From NCBI GenBank assembly GCA_038148895.1, contig JBBVGQ010000004.1: a stretch of DNA of 64,000 nt, one strand, 5' to 3'. Within the stretch, counting starts at the first letter, position 1; each line of letters begins with the position of its first letter. The DNA is from Tamlana sp038148895 (GTDB lineage Bacteria > Bacteroidota > Bacteroidia > Flavobacteriales > Flavobacteriaceae). Positions 33,373 through 43,006 of this stretch are shown one piece after another. The position numbers were made by a program, and so were the translations under genes. The notes under the pieces are model-generated. The model was not told the DNA's origin. It did not search any database and worked only from the letters and a program-made list of their open reading frames with translations.

Positions 33373-34173
33373 TTGATAGATTTTCTCTTTACCAGTGATG
33401 CCATAATGGCACTTCTTACCCTAACTTTTCTGGAAATAATTTTAGGTATCGATAATATTGTTTTTATATCAATTGCAGCCAATAAATTACCCGAAAACCA
33501 ACAATCAAAAGCTACAAAAGTTGGCTTGGTCTTGGCTATGGTTCAGCGCATTATATTATTGTTTTTTGTCAGCTTTTTAATAGGTTTAAAGGAGCCTTTT
33601 TATACTATTGAACTTTCGTGGTTGCATATAGCCATTAGTTGGCAAGCCCTTATACTTTTTGCAGGTGGATTATTTTTAATTTATAAAAGTACCTCTGAAA
33701 TACATGAAAAAGTTGAAATGCCCAACCACGACGAGAACAGTTTGAGCAAGAAAAAAATAAAGAGTTTATCACAAGCATTGATCCAAATATTAATTATTGA
33801 TTTTATTTTCTCAATAGATTCTATATTAACAGCCGTAGGCATGACCAATGGCTTACATCCTAATCATAACTATACTTTAGCGTTGATGATAATTGCGGTT
33901 ATTATATCAATTGTAATAATGATTGGCTTTGCAAACCCTATAAGGGAATTCATTAAAACCCACCCCAGTATGCAAATTTTAGGGTTGGCATTTTTAATCT
34001 TGATTGGCTTTATGCTTATTACTGAAGCCGCTCACCTATCACATACCAAATTGTTTGGAAATGAAGTTGGCGCAGTACCTAAAGGCTATCTTTATTTCGC
34101 CATTGCTTTTTCTCTGTTTGTAGAGTTTTTGAATTTTAGAATAAACAAGAAGAGCAAACAGTTACAGGATTAA
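33373..34173 (+). CDS. TerC-family membrane protein
   Basis: An integral membrane protein of 266 residues with about seven membrane helices and TerC signatures EIILGIDNIVFISIAANKLP (residues 21-40) and IDFIFSIDSILTAVGMTN (about 139-156); the buried aspartates are the likely metal-coordinating residues. TerC-family proteins are linked to tellurite resistance and to metal (Mn) export or homeostasis; which applies here is not known. The start is TTG 33373, as no ATG is suitable. The stop TAA overlaps the stop of parC on the other strand by three bases (34170-34173), so the genes are tightly convergent. Confidence 0.85.
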   Translation: MIDFLFTSDAIMALLTLTFLEIILGIDNIVFISIAANKLPENQQSKATKVGLVLAMVQRIILLFFVSFLIGLKEPFYTIELSWLHIAISWQALILFAGGLFLIYKSTSEIHEKVEMPNHDENSLSKKKIKSLSQALIQILIIDFIFSIDSILTAVGMTNGLHPNHNYTLALMIIAVIISIVIMIGFANPIREFIKTHPSMQILGLAFLILIGFMLITEAAHLSHTKLFGNEVGAVPKGYLYFAIAFSLFVEFLNFRINKKSKQLQD

Positions 34174-36830
34174 AATAAAGAAGTCTGTCCTTCACCATCC
34201 ACGTCAAAATCTTGGTCTGTATCATCATTTGAACTTGATGGATTATCCATTTTATCATCCGAAACGTTGGATGACACATCGGTTTCATCAACCACCTCTA
34301 AATCGTCAGCATGGACTTCCTCAGGTGCTTCGTATGGCAATGAATCCATCAGATTAATTTGGATGACCTTATCTTTGGTCAATTGATTCCCTAATGCAGA
34401 GATTCCTTTTATTGCAATAAATTCCTCAAGGTTTACCTCCAAGTTATCTTTTCTATCTTTTCCGCGCTCTTTTGCGAAAACCACTTCCGCCATAGGTCTC
34501 CAATCAGTTGAAACGATTTCCAATTGTGAGTTTGGATGATCTGAAATAAAAGATTCTTCCTTACCTTCCTGCTCAACCAAAAACCGCTTAACATAATAAA
34601 GTTCCTTTTCTCCATTATAATAAATGACTGAAATTGGCTTTTTTGGCACCCATTTTTCCAAAACAATCATGTCATCGTCAAAATGCATGGTAACTTCAGG
34701 CGTGACCGTTTTCAAAATTCCTGATTGATTGATAATCAAAAGCTTATCCTCTCCTCTAAATTCCCCTATCAATTCCCCTCGACCATCTAGGTTAAGGCGC
34801 TGAACGGTATCGTCAAACCAAATTTTTCTAGGTTTTAAGGTTGAAATGCCCTTTTCCTTCAGTTCAACACGTTTTACGGCATATTTGGTAACCAAATTTC
34901 CTTTTGAAGCCCGACCTTTAATGAGTATGTCTGCAAAATCAATATCCCATTTTAACTTTTTTATACTGCCCGCTTGCCTCAGCAATATAGTGACTACTTC
35001 AGCCTCTCCGTTTGGGTTTGCTGAAAAATACAATACACTGGAACCTTTATTTTCACTCGTGAGGTCGTATTCCCTATCTCGGGTTATGCCTGTTACGGCA
35101 AAACGTTTAATGTAGGATGCACCTTTTTTACCATCGCGATAAATCATGTTGTAAATGGTGCGCTTGTCCTTCTTTTTAAACACCGCCACATGAATGATGT
35201 CCTTACCAACAAAGGTTTTGGCATCTACTTTCGTAACCATCATTTTGCCTTCTTGGGTAAACACTATAATGTCATCAATGTCACTACAATCACATACATA
35301 TTCATCCCGGCGGAGTGATGTACCGATAAAACCTTCTTCTCTATTTACATAAAGTTTCGTGTTTCTAATAACCACTTTAGTGGCATCAACATCATCAAAA
35401 GCCCTAATTTCTGTTTTGCGTTCCCGTCCTTCACCGTATTCTTTTTTAAGACGTTTAAAATACGAAATGGCATAATCAATAAGGTTTGCCAAATGATGTT
35501 TTACCTCAGCAATTTGCTCCTCTAAAGCTTCAATTTTTTGTTGGGCTTTATCAATGTCGAATTTTGAAATACGCTTGATTCTAATCTCGGTTAAGCGCAC
35601 AATATCTTCTTCAACTACCGCTCTTTTTAAATGCTTTATATACGGTTGAAGTCCCTTATCTATGGCGCTTATTACGCCTTCCCAAGTTTCTTCTTCCTCA
35701 ATATCACGATAAATTCTGTTCTCAATGAAAATACGCTCCAAAGATGCAAAATGCCACTGTTCTTCAAACTCGCCTAGCTTAATTTCCAATTCCTGCTTCA
35801 GGAGTTCCACCGTATTATCGGTACTCCGTCGTAGCATTTCAGAAACCCCTATAAATAGAGGCTTATTATCTTCAATCACACAGCCCAAAGGCGAAATGGA
35901 ACTTTCACAACTCGTAAATGCATAAAGGGCGTCAATAGTTTTATCAGGCGATAATCCGGAAGGCAAGTGAACTAAAATTTCAACCTCGGCAGCCGTATTA
36001 TCCTCAATTTTTTTAACCTTAATTTTGCCTTTATCGTTGGCTTTTAAAATGGAATCTATTAACGTGGAAGTTGTGGTTCCATATGGCAATTCAGTAATGA
36101 CCAAAGTGTTTTTATCAAGTTGAGAAATTCGTGCACGAACACGAACCCTTCCCCCTCTTAATCCATCATTATAGTTAGAAAAATCGGCTATTCCAGCCGT
36201 TGGAAAATCGGGTAAAATAGTAAATCGTTTACCTTGCAGATGTTTTATGGAAGCATCAATAAGCTCGACAAAATTATGTGGTAAAATTTTTGTTGACAGG
36301 CCTACGGCAATACCCTCTCCGCCCTGTGCCAAAAGGAGCGGAAACATCACCGGCAGATTTACCGGCTCTTTACGACGACCGTCATAACTGGCCTGCCACT
36401 CGGTAATTTTTGGATTGTAAACAACATCTAAAGCGAACTTGCTCAAGCGCGCTTCTATGTATCGTGATGCCGCTGCACTATCCCCTGTTAGGATATTTCC
36501 CCAGTTTCCTTGGGTATCAATTAACAAGTCCTTTTGTCCAATTTGCACCATGGCATCAGCTATACTGGCATCGCCATGTGGATGGTACTGCATAGTATGC
36601 CCGACGATGTTCGCCACTTTATTGTAACGCCCATCGTCAAGGTCTTTCATAGAATGCATGATACGACGTTGAACAGGCTTGAAGCCATCTTCAATAGCGG
36701 GAACCGCCCGTTCTAAAATTACGTACGAAGCATAGTCTAAAAACCAATCTTTGTACATGCCCGTAACACGGGTTATGGTTTCTTGGGGCTCGTCTTCGTT
36801 ATTAATTAAATCGTCGTTTTCTTCAATCAT
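34170..36830 (-). CDS. parC: DNA topoisomerase IV subunit A
   Basis: The 886-residue breakage-reunion subunit of topoisomerase IV, which decatenates daughter chromosomes. The catalytic tyrosine (about residue 124) is in AAASRYIEARLSKFA, with the usual preceding TGDS and YHPHGD motifs. The GyrA/ParC-type C-terminal beta-propeller follows and an acidic tail (DATDQDFDVDGEGQ-like) ends the protein. It is downstream of parE on the same strand (37140-38990), with a small ORF between. Assignment as ParC rather than GyrA rests on this pairing and on flavobacterial type. Confidence 0.92.
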   Translation of the reverse strand: MIEENDDLINNEDEPQETITRVTGMYKDWFLDYASYVILERAVPAIEDGFKPVQRRIMHSMKDLDDGRYNKVANIVGHTMQYHPHGDASIADAMVQIGQKDLLIDTQGNWGNILTGDSAAASRYIEARLSKFALDVVYNPKITEWQASYDGRRKEPVNLPVMFPLLLAQGGEGIAVGLSTKILPHNFVELIDASIKHLQGKRFTILPDFPTAGIADFSNYNDGLRGGRVRVRARISQLDKNTLVITELPYGTTTSTLIDSILKANDKGKIKVKKIEDNTAAEVEILVHLPSGLSPDKTIDALYAFTSCESSISPLGCVIEDNKPLFIGVSEMLRRSTDNTVELLKQELEIKLGEFEEQWHFASLERIFIENRIYRDIEEEETWEGVISAIDKGLQPYIKHLKRAVVEEDIVRLTEIRIKRISKFDIDKAQQKIEALEEQIAEVKHHLANLIDYAISYFKRLKKEYGEGRERKTEIRAFDDVDATKVVIRNTKLYVNREEGFIGTSLRRDEYVCDCSDIDDIIVFTQEGKMMVTKVDAKTFVGKDIIHVAVFKKKDKRTIYNMIYRDGKKGASYIKRFAVTGITRDREYDLTSENKGSSVLYFSANPNGEAEVVTILLRQAGSIKKLKWDIDFADILIKGRASKGNLVTKYAVKRVELKEKGISTLKPRKIWFDDTVQRLNLDGRGELIGEFRGEDKLLIINQSGILKTVTPEVTMHFDDDMIVLEKWVPKKPISVIYYNGEKELYYVKRFLVEQEGKEESFISDHPNSQLEIVSTDWRPMAEVVFAKERGKDRKDNLEVNLEEFIAIKGISALGNQLTKDKVIQINLMDSLPYEAPEEVHADDLEVVDETDVSSNVSDDKMDNPSSSNDDTDQDFDVDGEGQTSLF

Positions 36831-36836
36831 TAATCA

Positions 36837-36974
36837 TCAATCTTTCTTGGGTTTTCCAGTAAGCATTGTTTTACCGTGCTTTTTGGATTTTGTTTTATTG
36901 ATATTGCTGTTTAAGGCAGTTACAAAATCATAAACCTCTCTTCTTACTAATTTAGTTTCTTTTGAATATAACAT
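36837..36974 (-). CDS. possible 45-residue ORF between parE and parC
   Basis: On the minus strand an ATG at 36974 opens a 45-codon frame to TGA at 36839-36837, six bases before the parC ATG. The product is basic, with a C-terminus rich in Lys (NKTKSKKHGKTMLTGKPKKD). The N-terminus LYSKETKLVRREVYDF is amphipathic-helical. Position (same strand, tight spacing to parC) favours a real short gene in the parE-parC transcript. It is too short for a family call and could still be chance. Confidence 0.4.
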   Translation of the reverse strand: MLYSKETKLVRREVYDFVTALNSNINKTKSKKHGKTMLTGKPKKD

Positions 36975-37139
36975 TTTAATTTAGTTTTTTATTCCCGCAA
37001 TGACGGGATGATTCTTGAATTTATTTTTTTACAAAATTAAATTTTATGTGAATCATTCTTTACCTATTTAACTTTATTTTATAACCAAATTCTCATTTTT
37101 TTAGTCCCAAACTGTTAAAATGAAAATTTCAGCCCCTGT

Positions 37140-38990
37140 TTATTCAACAATATCCATTTCAACCTTCAGATTATCAATGATGAACTCCTGTCTATCTGGT
37201 GTGTTTTTCCCCATATAAAATGACAATAATTCCTCAATGGACATGCCCTCATCCAACATTACAGGATCTAAACGCATATCATCACCAATAAAATGTTTAA
37301 ACTCATCTGGCGAAATTTCACCTAACCCTTTAAATCGGGTAATTTCTGGTTTGGGTTTTAGCTTTTCAATGGCATTTATGCGTTCTTCTTCAGAATAACA
37401 ATATATGGTTTCCTTTTTATTTCGAACCCTAAAAAGTGGTGTTTGCAAAATATATAAATGGCCTTCTTTAATCACTTCTGGGAAAAATTGAAGAAAAAAG
37501 GTAATCAGCAATAAGCGAATATGCATACCATCGACATCTGCATCTGTAGCGATTACCACATTATTGTAACGTAAATCTTCCAGCGATTCCTCAATATTTA
37601 AAGCGGCTTGAAGCAGATTGAATTCTTCGTTTTCGTAAACAATTTTTTTAGTTAAGCCGTAGCAATTAAGTGGTTTACCTTTTAAACTAAATACAGCCTG
37701 GGTATTTACATCCCGCGATTTTGTTATGCTACCCGAAGCCGAATCTCCCTCAGTAATAAATAAAGTTGTTTCAAGATTTCGGTCACTTTTGGTATCGCCA
37801 AAATGCACTCTGCAATCGCGTAATTTTTTATTGTGAAGACTTGCTTTTTTTGCACGATCTCGAGCCAATTTTCGGATTCCGGAAAGCTCTTTACGTTCGC
37901 GTTCAGCTTGCAAAATCTTGCGCTGTATTTTTTCAGCGGTGTCGGTATTCTTATGCAAATAATTATCGAGATTGGTTTTCACAAAATCATTGATAAAGGT
38001 GCGCACCGTTGGATGATCACCACCCATATCAGTAGAGCCCAATTTTGTTTTGGTCTGGCTTTCAAAAACAGGTTCCATAACCTTAATGGCAATGGCGCTT
38101 ACAATAGATTTTCTTATATCGGAAGGATCATAGTTTTTACCAAAATATTCACGGATGGTTTTTACCAAAGCTTCCCTAAAAGCATTTAAGTGTGTCCCTC
38201 CCTGGGTAGTATTCTGCCCGTTTACAAAAGAGTGATACTCCTCACTATATTGGGTTTTACTGTGTGTTAAGGCTACTTCAATATCTTCCCCTCGAAGATG
38301 AATGATTGGATATAATGTATCTGACTCATTTATGGTTTCACTTAATAAATCCTTTAACCCATTTTCACTATAATATTTTTCGCCATTAAAAACTATGGTT
38401 AGCCCAGGGTTGAGATACACATAGTTTTTGAGCATTTTAACGACATACTCATTCCTGAACTTGTAATTTTTGAAAATTGTTTCATCAGGAATAAATGATA
38501 CTTTGGTGCCCTTTCTTCGGGTAGTATCATCAAGCATTTCGTGGTTGGTAAGATTTCCTTGCTCGAATTCCGCTGAAGCAGACTTTCCATCCCGATTCGA
38601 TTCAACCCTAAAATAATTTGAGAGCGCGTTTACCGCTTTGGTACCCACACCGTTTAATCCAACTGATTTTTTAAAGGCTTTGGAGTCGTACTTTCCACCG
38701 GTGTTCATTTTCGAAACCACATCGACTACTTTCCCTAGGGGAATACCTCGACCATAATCGCGCACTATCACCTTGTTGCCTTGAATGGAAATCTCAATGG
38801 TTTTGCCTGCTCCCATGACAAACTCGTCAATGGAGTTGTCTAAAACCTCCTTAAGCAGAATGTAAATACCATCATCTGGCGAACTACCATCACCGAGCTT
38901 TCCAATATACATTCCAGGGCGCATACGGATATGCTCCTTCCAGTCTAAAGAACGTATATTATCTTCGGTGTAATTGATTTGTTCCGCCAT
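37140..38990 (-). CDS. parE: DNA topoisomerase IV subunit B
   Basis: The 616-residue ATPase subunit of topoisomerase IV. The GHKL ATPase motif (LKEVLDNSIDEF, about 45-56) and the lid (VGLNGVGTKAVNALS) are clear, and the Toprim motif (TEGDSASGS, about 411-419, with DADVDGMHIR later) is present. The length is short for GyrB and right for flavobacterial ParE. parC follows on the same strand after 309 bp that include a possible small gene. No gyrA/gyrB is in the window. Confidence 0.93.
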   Translation of the reverse strand: MAEQINYTEDNIRSLDWKEHIRMRPGMYIGKLGDGSSPDDGIYILLKEVLDNSIDEFVMGAGKTIEISIQGNKVIVRDYGRGIPLGKVVDVVSKMNTGGKYDSKAFKKSVGLNGVGTKAVNALSNYFRVESNRDGKSASAEFEQGNLTNHEMLDDTTRRKGTKVSFIPDETIFKNYKFRNEYVVKMLKNYVYLNPGLTIVFNGEKYYSENGLKDLLSETINESDTLYPIIHLRGEDIEVALTHSKTQYSEEYHSFVNGQNTTQGGTHLNAFREALVKTIREYFGKNYDPSDIRKSIVSAIAIKVMEPVFESQTKTKLGSTDMGGDHPTVRTFINDFVKTNLDNYLHKNTDTAEKIQRKILQAERERKELSGIRKLARDRAKKASLHNKKLRDCRVHFGDTKSDRNLETTLFITEGDSASGSITKSRDVNTQAVFSLKGKPLNCYGLTKKIVYENEEFNLLQAALNIEESLEDLRYNNVVIATDADVDGMHIRLLLITFFLQFFPEVIKEGHLYILQTPLFRVRNKKETIYCYSEEERINAIEKLKPKPEITRFKGLGEISPDEFKHFIGDDMRLDPVMLDEGMSIEELLSFYMGKNTPDRQEFIIDNLKVEMDIVE

Positions 38991-39109
38991 ATATCTACTC
39001 AGTAAAATTCAGTGAGGGGTTGCTAATATAGCATAACCAAATAAAAAAAGAAAAGGGCAATAAACAAAGTAATTAACAATATCTGCTTGATATTGTTGAG
39101 AACCTCAAT

Positions 39110-40015
39110 TTAGGCCGCGGCCTTCTTTTTGGTTGAAACGAGGAGGATGCCAATAATAACTACCAGAGCACCAAATAATTGCATCATGGTAAGATGTTCA
39201 TTTAAAAATATTGCTGCCAAAACTATGGTTGAAATAGGCCCAAAACCAGCTATAACGGCAAAATTAGATGAATTGATCCGATTAATAGCCTCCGATACCA
39301 AATAGGAAGGGATAACGGTTGCAAAAATGGCAATCAAGAAACCCAACAGATAAACTTCCCATGGATAATTTAGAATATCAATTTTAGATACTAAACCGTA
39401 ATGGACAAACACGCAGATACAAGAAACCAGCATGGCATAAGATGTAAACTTAACCACGCCCAATTTTGGTATTAACCAGCCGCTTCCCACCAAATAGGAA
39501 GCATATGTAATGGCACAAAGCAATATTAAGAAGCCGCCAATAAAGGTGTCATTTCCTGAAATGGCCACTTCGCCCCAAAAGGCAATTACAATGCCCACAT
39601 AACTCAAAATAATGGCTATAATTTGGGTTTTAGTAATCGGTTTATTCAAAAACAATCGATTAAAAATTAGGATGATGGTTGGATACAAAAACAGAATAAT
39701 GCGTTCTAAACTTGCCTTGATGTAAACTAGCCCGACAAAATCGAAATAGCTGGACAAGTAATACCCCAAAAAACCAAAAAACGCTACCCAAGTATAATCT
39801 TTTGAGGTGATTTTAACCTTATTTTCCTTTCTACTATAAATAACGGCCACAACCAAATAAAATGGAAAAGAAAACAGCATGCGCAACAACAAAACACTTA
39901 GGGCATCAACTTGATATTGATAGGCCAATTTTACCATCACCGCTTTGGAAGAGAACATCACGATACCGATTATACCGAGTAAAATGCCGTAAATAAATGA
40001 TTTGGTTGACTTCAT
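39110..40015 (-). CDS. EamA-family (DMT) transporter
   Basis: A 301-residue inner-membrane protein with about ten membrane helices arranged as two EamA repeats (residues about 12-145 and 160-295), each holding the usual Gly/Ser-rich packing (SYVGIVIAFWGEVAIS, ISTIVLAAIFLNEHLTM). Members export or take up small metabolites such as amino acids or purines. The substrate cannot be deduced. It ends KKKAAA. The gene stands alone between parE and ychF. Confidence 0.85.
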   Translation of the reverse strand: MKSTKSFIYGILLGIIGIVMFSSKAVMVKLAYQYQVDALSVLLLRMLFSFPFYLVVAVIYSRKENKVKITSKDYTWVAFFGFLGYYLSSYFDFVGLVYIKASLERIILFLYPTIILIFNRLFLNKPITKTQIIAIILSYVGIVIAFWGEVAISGNDTFIGGFLILLCAITYASYLVGSGWLIPKLGVVKFTSYAMLVSCICVFVHYGLVSKIDILNYPWEVYLLGFLIAIFATVIPSYLVSEAINRINSSNFAVIAGFGPISTIVLAAIFLNEHLTMMQLFGALVVIIGILLVSTKKKAAA

Positions 40016-40154
40016 AAAAACGAAAATCGGAAACCTATTATCGTTTATTTTTCAAAAATTGAAGAAATTACGACGTTCATATTATAAATGGAACGCATAA
40101 TTGAATGGAATATGTTTAGCAGGAAAAAGCTTATGGCTTATATTTTATGACAAA

Positions 40155-41249
40155 CTAAACATTAAACAAGAAATGCATCACATCGCCATCTTTAACCACA
40201 TAGTTTTTCCCTTCAACTCGCATTTTTCCGGCTTCTTTGACCTTGGCCTCACTACCGTGAGTGATGTAATCGTTGTAAGCAATAACCTCGGCACGGATAA
40301 AGCCTTTTTCAAAATCGGTGTGAATTACGCCTGCCGCTTGTGGAGCAGTAGCGCCTACATCAATGGTCCATGCACGTACTTCCTTAACACCGGCTGTAAA
40401 ATAGGTCTGTTGTTTCAATAGTTTATAAGCACCACGAATCAATTTTGCAGAACCCGGTTCGTCCAGCCCAATATCCTGAAGAAACATTTGGCGTTCTTCG
40501 TAATCATCAAGTTCGTTAATATCAGCCTCAGTTCCAACAGCAAGTACCAAAACCTCAGCATTTTCATTTTTAACGGCTTCCTTTACTTTTTCAACATAGG
40601 CATTACCCGAAACCGCAGAACCTTCATCCACATTACAAACGTACATCACGGGTTTATCTGTAATAAACTGCGCGGGTTTTACAAAATCGCTATAATCATC
40701 CTCAGAAAACTCTAAAGCCCTAACCGACGTTCCTGTTTCCAATCCTGCTTTTATCTGCAGCAAAACAGCCTCTTCTTTTTGAGCCTCTTTATTACCCGTT
40801 TTGGCAGCGCGCTTCACTTTATCCAGTTTTTTTTCAACGGTTTCCAAATCCTTCAATTGTAATTCCATATCGATGGTTTCCTTATCACGAATGGGATTCA
40901 CGCTACCATCAACATGAACAATGTTATCGTTATCAAAACAACGCAATACATGCAGAATTGCATCAGTCTCGCGAATGTTTGCTAAAAATTGGTTGCCCAA
41001 ACCTTCACCCTTACTGGCACCTTTTACCAATCCGGCAATATCTACAATTTCAACGGTCGCAGGCATAACACGCTCGGGCTTCACCAAAGATTCTAGTTTT
41101 TCTAACCTTGGATCTGGCACATTTACCACACCAATATTAGGTTCTATGGTACAAAATGGAAAGTTGGCACTTTGCGCTTTTGCATTTGATAAACAATTGA
41201 ACAACGTTGACTTTCCTACGTTCGGCAATCCTACGATACCTGCTTTCAT
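40155..41249 (-). CDS. ychF: YchF/Obg-family ATPase
   Basis: A 364-residue P-loop NTPase of the Obg family, universal in bacteria, that binds ribosomes and prefers ATP. Motifs: G1 GLPNVGKSTLFN (residues 6-17), G3 DIAGLVKGASKGEG, the altered G4 (NVDE in place of NKxD, which explains ATP preference) and the C-terminal TGS domain (AWTIDVGATAPQAAGVIHTDF, from about 280). A TACATTTG -7 box is seen at 41305-41312 on the minus strand. Assignment is secure. Confidence 0.97.
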   Translation of the reverse strand: MKAGIVGLPNVGKSTLFNCLSNAKAQSANFPFCTIEPNIGVVNVPDPRLEKLESLVKPERVMPATVEIVDIAGLVKGASKGEGLGNQFLANIRETDAILHVLRCFDNDNIVHVDGSVNPIRDKETIDMELQLKDLETVEKKLDKVKRAAKTGNKEAQKEEAVLLQIKAGLETGTSVRALEFSEDDYSDFVKPAQFITDKPVMYVCNVDEGSAVSGNAYVEKVKEAVKNENAEVLVLAVGTEADINELDDYEERQMFLQDIGLDEPGSAKLIRGAYKLLKQQTYFTAGVKEVRAWTIDVGATAPQAAGVIHTDFEKGFIRAEVIAYNDYITHGSEAKVKEAGKMRVEGKNYVVKDGDVMHFLFNV

Positions 41250-41304
41250 TTTTTAGTAGCTATTTAATTAAAAAGACAAGAACCAAGCTTTGGTTTTTGC
41301 GAGT

Positions 41305-41312
41305 GCAAATGT
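41305..41312 (-). promoter_or_regulatory. -7 box for ychF
   Basis: TACATTTG on the minus strand (plus strand CAAATGTA) matches the TAnnTTTG consensus fully and is about 55 nt before the ychF ATG. Confidence 0.6.
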
Positions 41313-41405
41313 AGTCATTTCCATTATTATTTTTTGTAACATTATTTGGCTTTAATCGTTTTAACTTTTAAAGGCCCAAGATGGGTTTCTATCTACTCAA
41401 TATTG

Positions 41406-42878
41406 ATGAAGAAAATACTTTTTGTTTTAGCCATGGCATTTGGCACTTGTTTTTGCTTCTCGCAAAGCATAACAGCTAAGTTAATAGATAAAAACAATGG
41501 CAACCCCATAACTTACGCCACCATCAAAACAGGGGAATTTACGGGTGTAATTTCTAATGAAGAAGGATATTTCACGATAAATCTGGATAATGCATCGAGT
41601 ATGGTAACCATTTCCTGTTTGGGCTATCAAAACAAAACGCTTTCTATTCAAGAAATAAAAAACTCTGGACTTGTAATTGAACTGGCGGAAGCCGTTAATC
41701 AATTAGCTGAAGTTTATTTGAGCAACAAAGAACCCAATGCCGATTCAATTATAGCTAAAGTAAAACGGAATATTTCTAAAAACTACGATTACGAATTGAA
41801 CAAATACCATGTTTTTAGAAGAAATTCCGATTACGTAGATTTTAAAAGCCTGGCATTTGAAATTGAAAAAGCATCACACGTCAAGAAAAAGAATATTGAA
41901 CAAGCCAATACGGATTTGATGGCACTTTCAAAAAAAATACGCGAAAGCGATATGACCCATTTTACTGATTTTAAAGGCGAATTGTACAGCTTTAATTTAG
42001 ATAGCAGCAAACTCATCGTCAATAAAGCCACCAAACTGATTGACTATAAAAATGATTTTTCCATTGAAGATGTTCAAACCAAAGCCACACAAATTATGCT
42101 CACTTATTTAGATACCACAAAAACCTACAAAGTAAAAACAGGTATTTTTAAAGTTGAAGATTCGCTGTCACTCAAAGATGAAGACTTTGAAAAGGAAGAA
42201 AAAAACGAGTTCAACATAACAAATTTAAATAACGAAACCCGCAATATGTTGCGAAAGACACAGTACTGCAATAACTCCTTTTTAAGCAACATTTTAGATA
42301 GCGATTTATATGAGTATGCTTTTGAATACATGACCATTAATAACGACAAACTAACCTATGTCATTAATTTTGAACCCCGAAAAGGAAAGGCCATATACAC
42401 CGGAAAAATTTATGTTGCCGATTCCACATATGCTGTAACAAGGCTTGATTATAACTTTTATAAAAATCGACATGGCGGCAAATTGAACTTAAAACTACTT
42501 CTTGGCGTAAAGTATATAGCCAATGTAAGCGAAGGCACCTTGTTATTTGAAAAGAACAAAAACAACACCTACCACCTAAAATACTTGAAAGAGACCGAGG
42601 GCAGTTATTTTTATGTTAACCGCGATTTAAAGTTTATTGAAAACAGCCGGGCAAAAAATAAAATTGGTTTTAGCTTTAAAATTGAAGGTGATAACCGTAG
42701 CAAAAAAGAACTCCTTTTTACAGATAACAGCAAGCTGACCTTAAATGATTTTGCCTCTATAAAACAAGACAGCATTGCGCCATACAAAGTACTTGATAGG
42801 TTTGAGGACACCCTTTGGCAAGACGATGAAACATTAGAGCCTTTGCAGGAGATGAAGGCCTTTGGTGTTGGGAAATGA
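41406..42878 (+). CDS. CarboxypepD-reg-like secreted protein
   Basis: A secreted protein of about 490 residues. ATG 41406 is chosen because a signal peptide begins there (MKKILFVLAMAFGTCFCFSQ); the upstream in-frame start at 41346 would bury it. Residues about 21-95 are a CarboxypepD-reg-like domain (AKLIDKNNGNPITYATIK...SCLGYQNKTLSIQ), like that of the 32036 protein. The rest is a beta-rich domain without a recognisable name. The two proteins share the same general layout though the sequence is clearly different. No TonB-dependent barrel is attached. Function unknown. Confidence 0.75.
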   Translation: MKKILFVLAMAFGTCFCFSQSITAKLIDKNNGNPITYATIKTGEFTGVISNEEGYFTINLDNASSMVTISCLGYQNKTLSIQEIKNSGLVIELAEAVNQLAEVYLSNKEPNADSIIAKVKRNISKNYDYELNKYHVFRRNSDYVDFKSLAFEIEKASHVKKKNIEQANTDLMALSKKIRESDMTHFTDFKGELYSFNLDSSKLIVNKATKLIDYKNDFSIEDVQTKATQIMLTYLDTTKTYKVKTGIFKVEDSLSLKDEDFEKEEKNEFNITNLNNETRNMLRKTQYCNNSFLSNILDSDLYEYAFEYMTINNDKLTYVINFEPRKGKAIYTGKIYVADSTYAVTRLDYNFYKNRHGGKLNLKLLLGVKYIANVSEGTLLFEKNKNNTYHLKYLKETEGSYFYVNRDLKFIENSRAKNKIGFSFKIEGDNRSKKELLFTDNSKLTLNDFASIKQDSIAPYKVLDRFEDTLWQDDETLEPLQEMKAFGVGK

Positions 42879-42913
42879 GTTTGGGTGTTACGCTTATCGG
42901 TTTGTATTAGAAT

Positions 42914-42972
42914 AGTGCGGTTTTGTGTCCTAGGATTTTCCGCAGGAAAATCAGAGAGACCAAATACGCACT
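42914..42972. repeat. nested palindromic REP-like element
   Basis: An outer stem AGTGCGGTTTTG (42914-42925) pairs with CAAATACGCACT (42961-42972) at 10 of 12 positions. Inside, GATTTTCC (42934-42941) and GGAAAATC (42945-42952) form a perfect 8-bp hairpin with a 3-nt loop. It sits between two convergent genes at 42878 and 43007, where it might also help end transcription. It resembles short intergenic palindromes known in flavobacteria. Confidence 0.6.
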
Positions 42973-43006
42973 AACTTTTGGTTTTGTAATAAACTACGCA
43001 TTGTTT

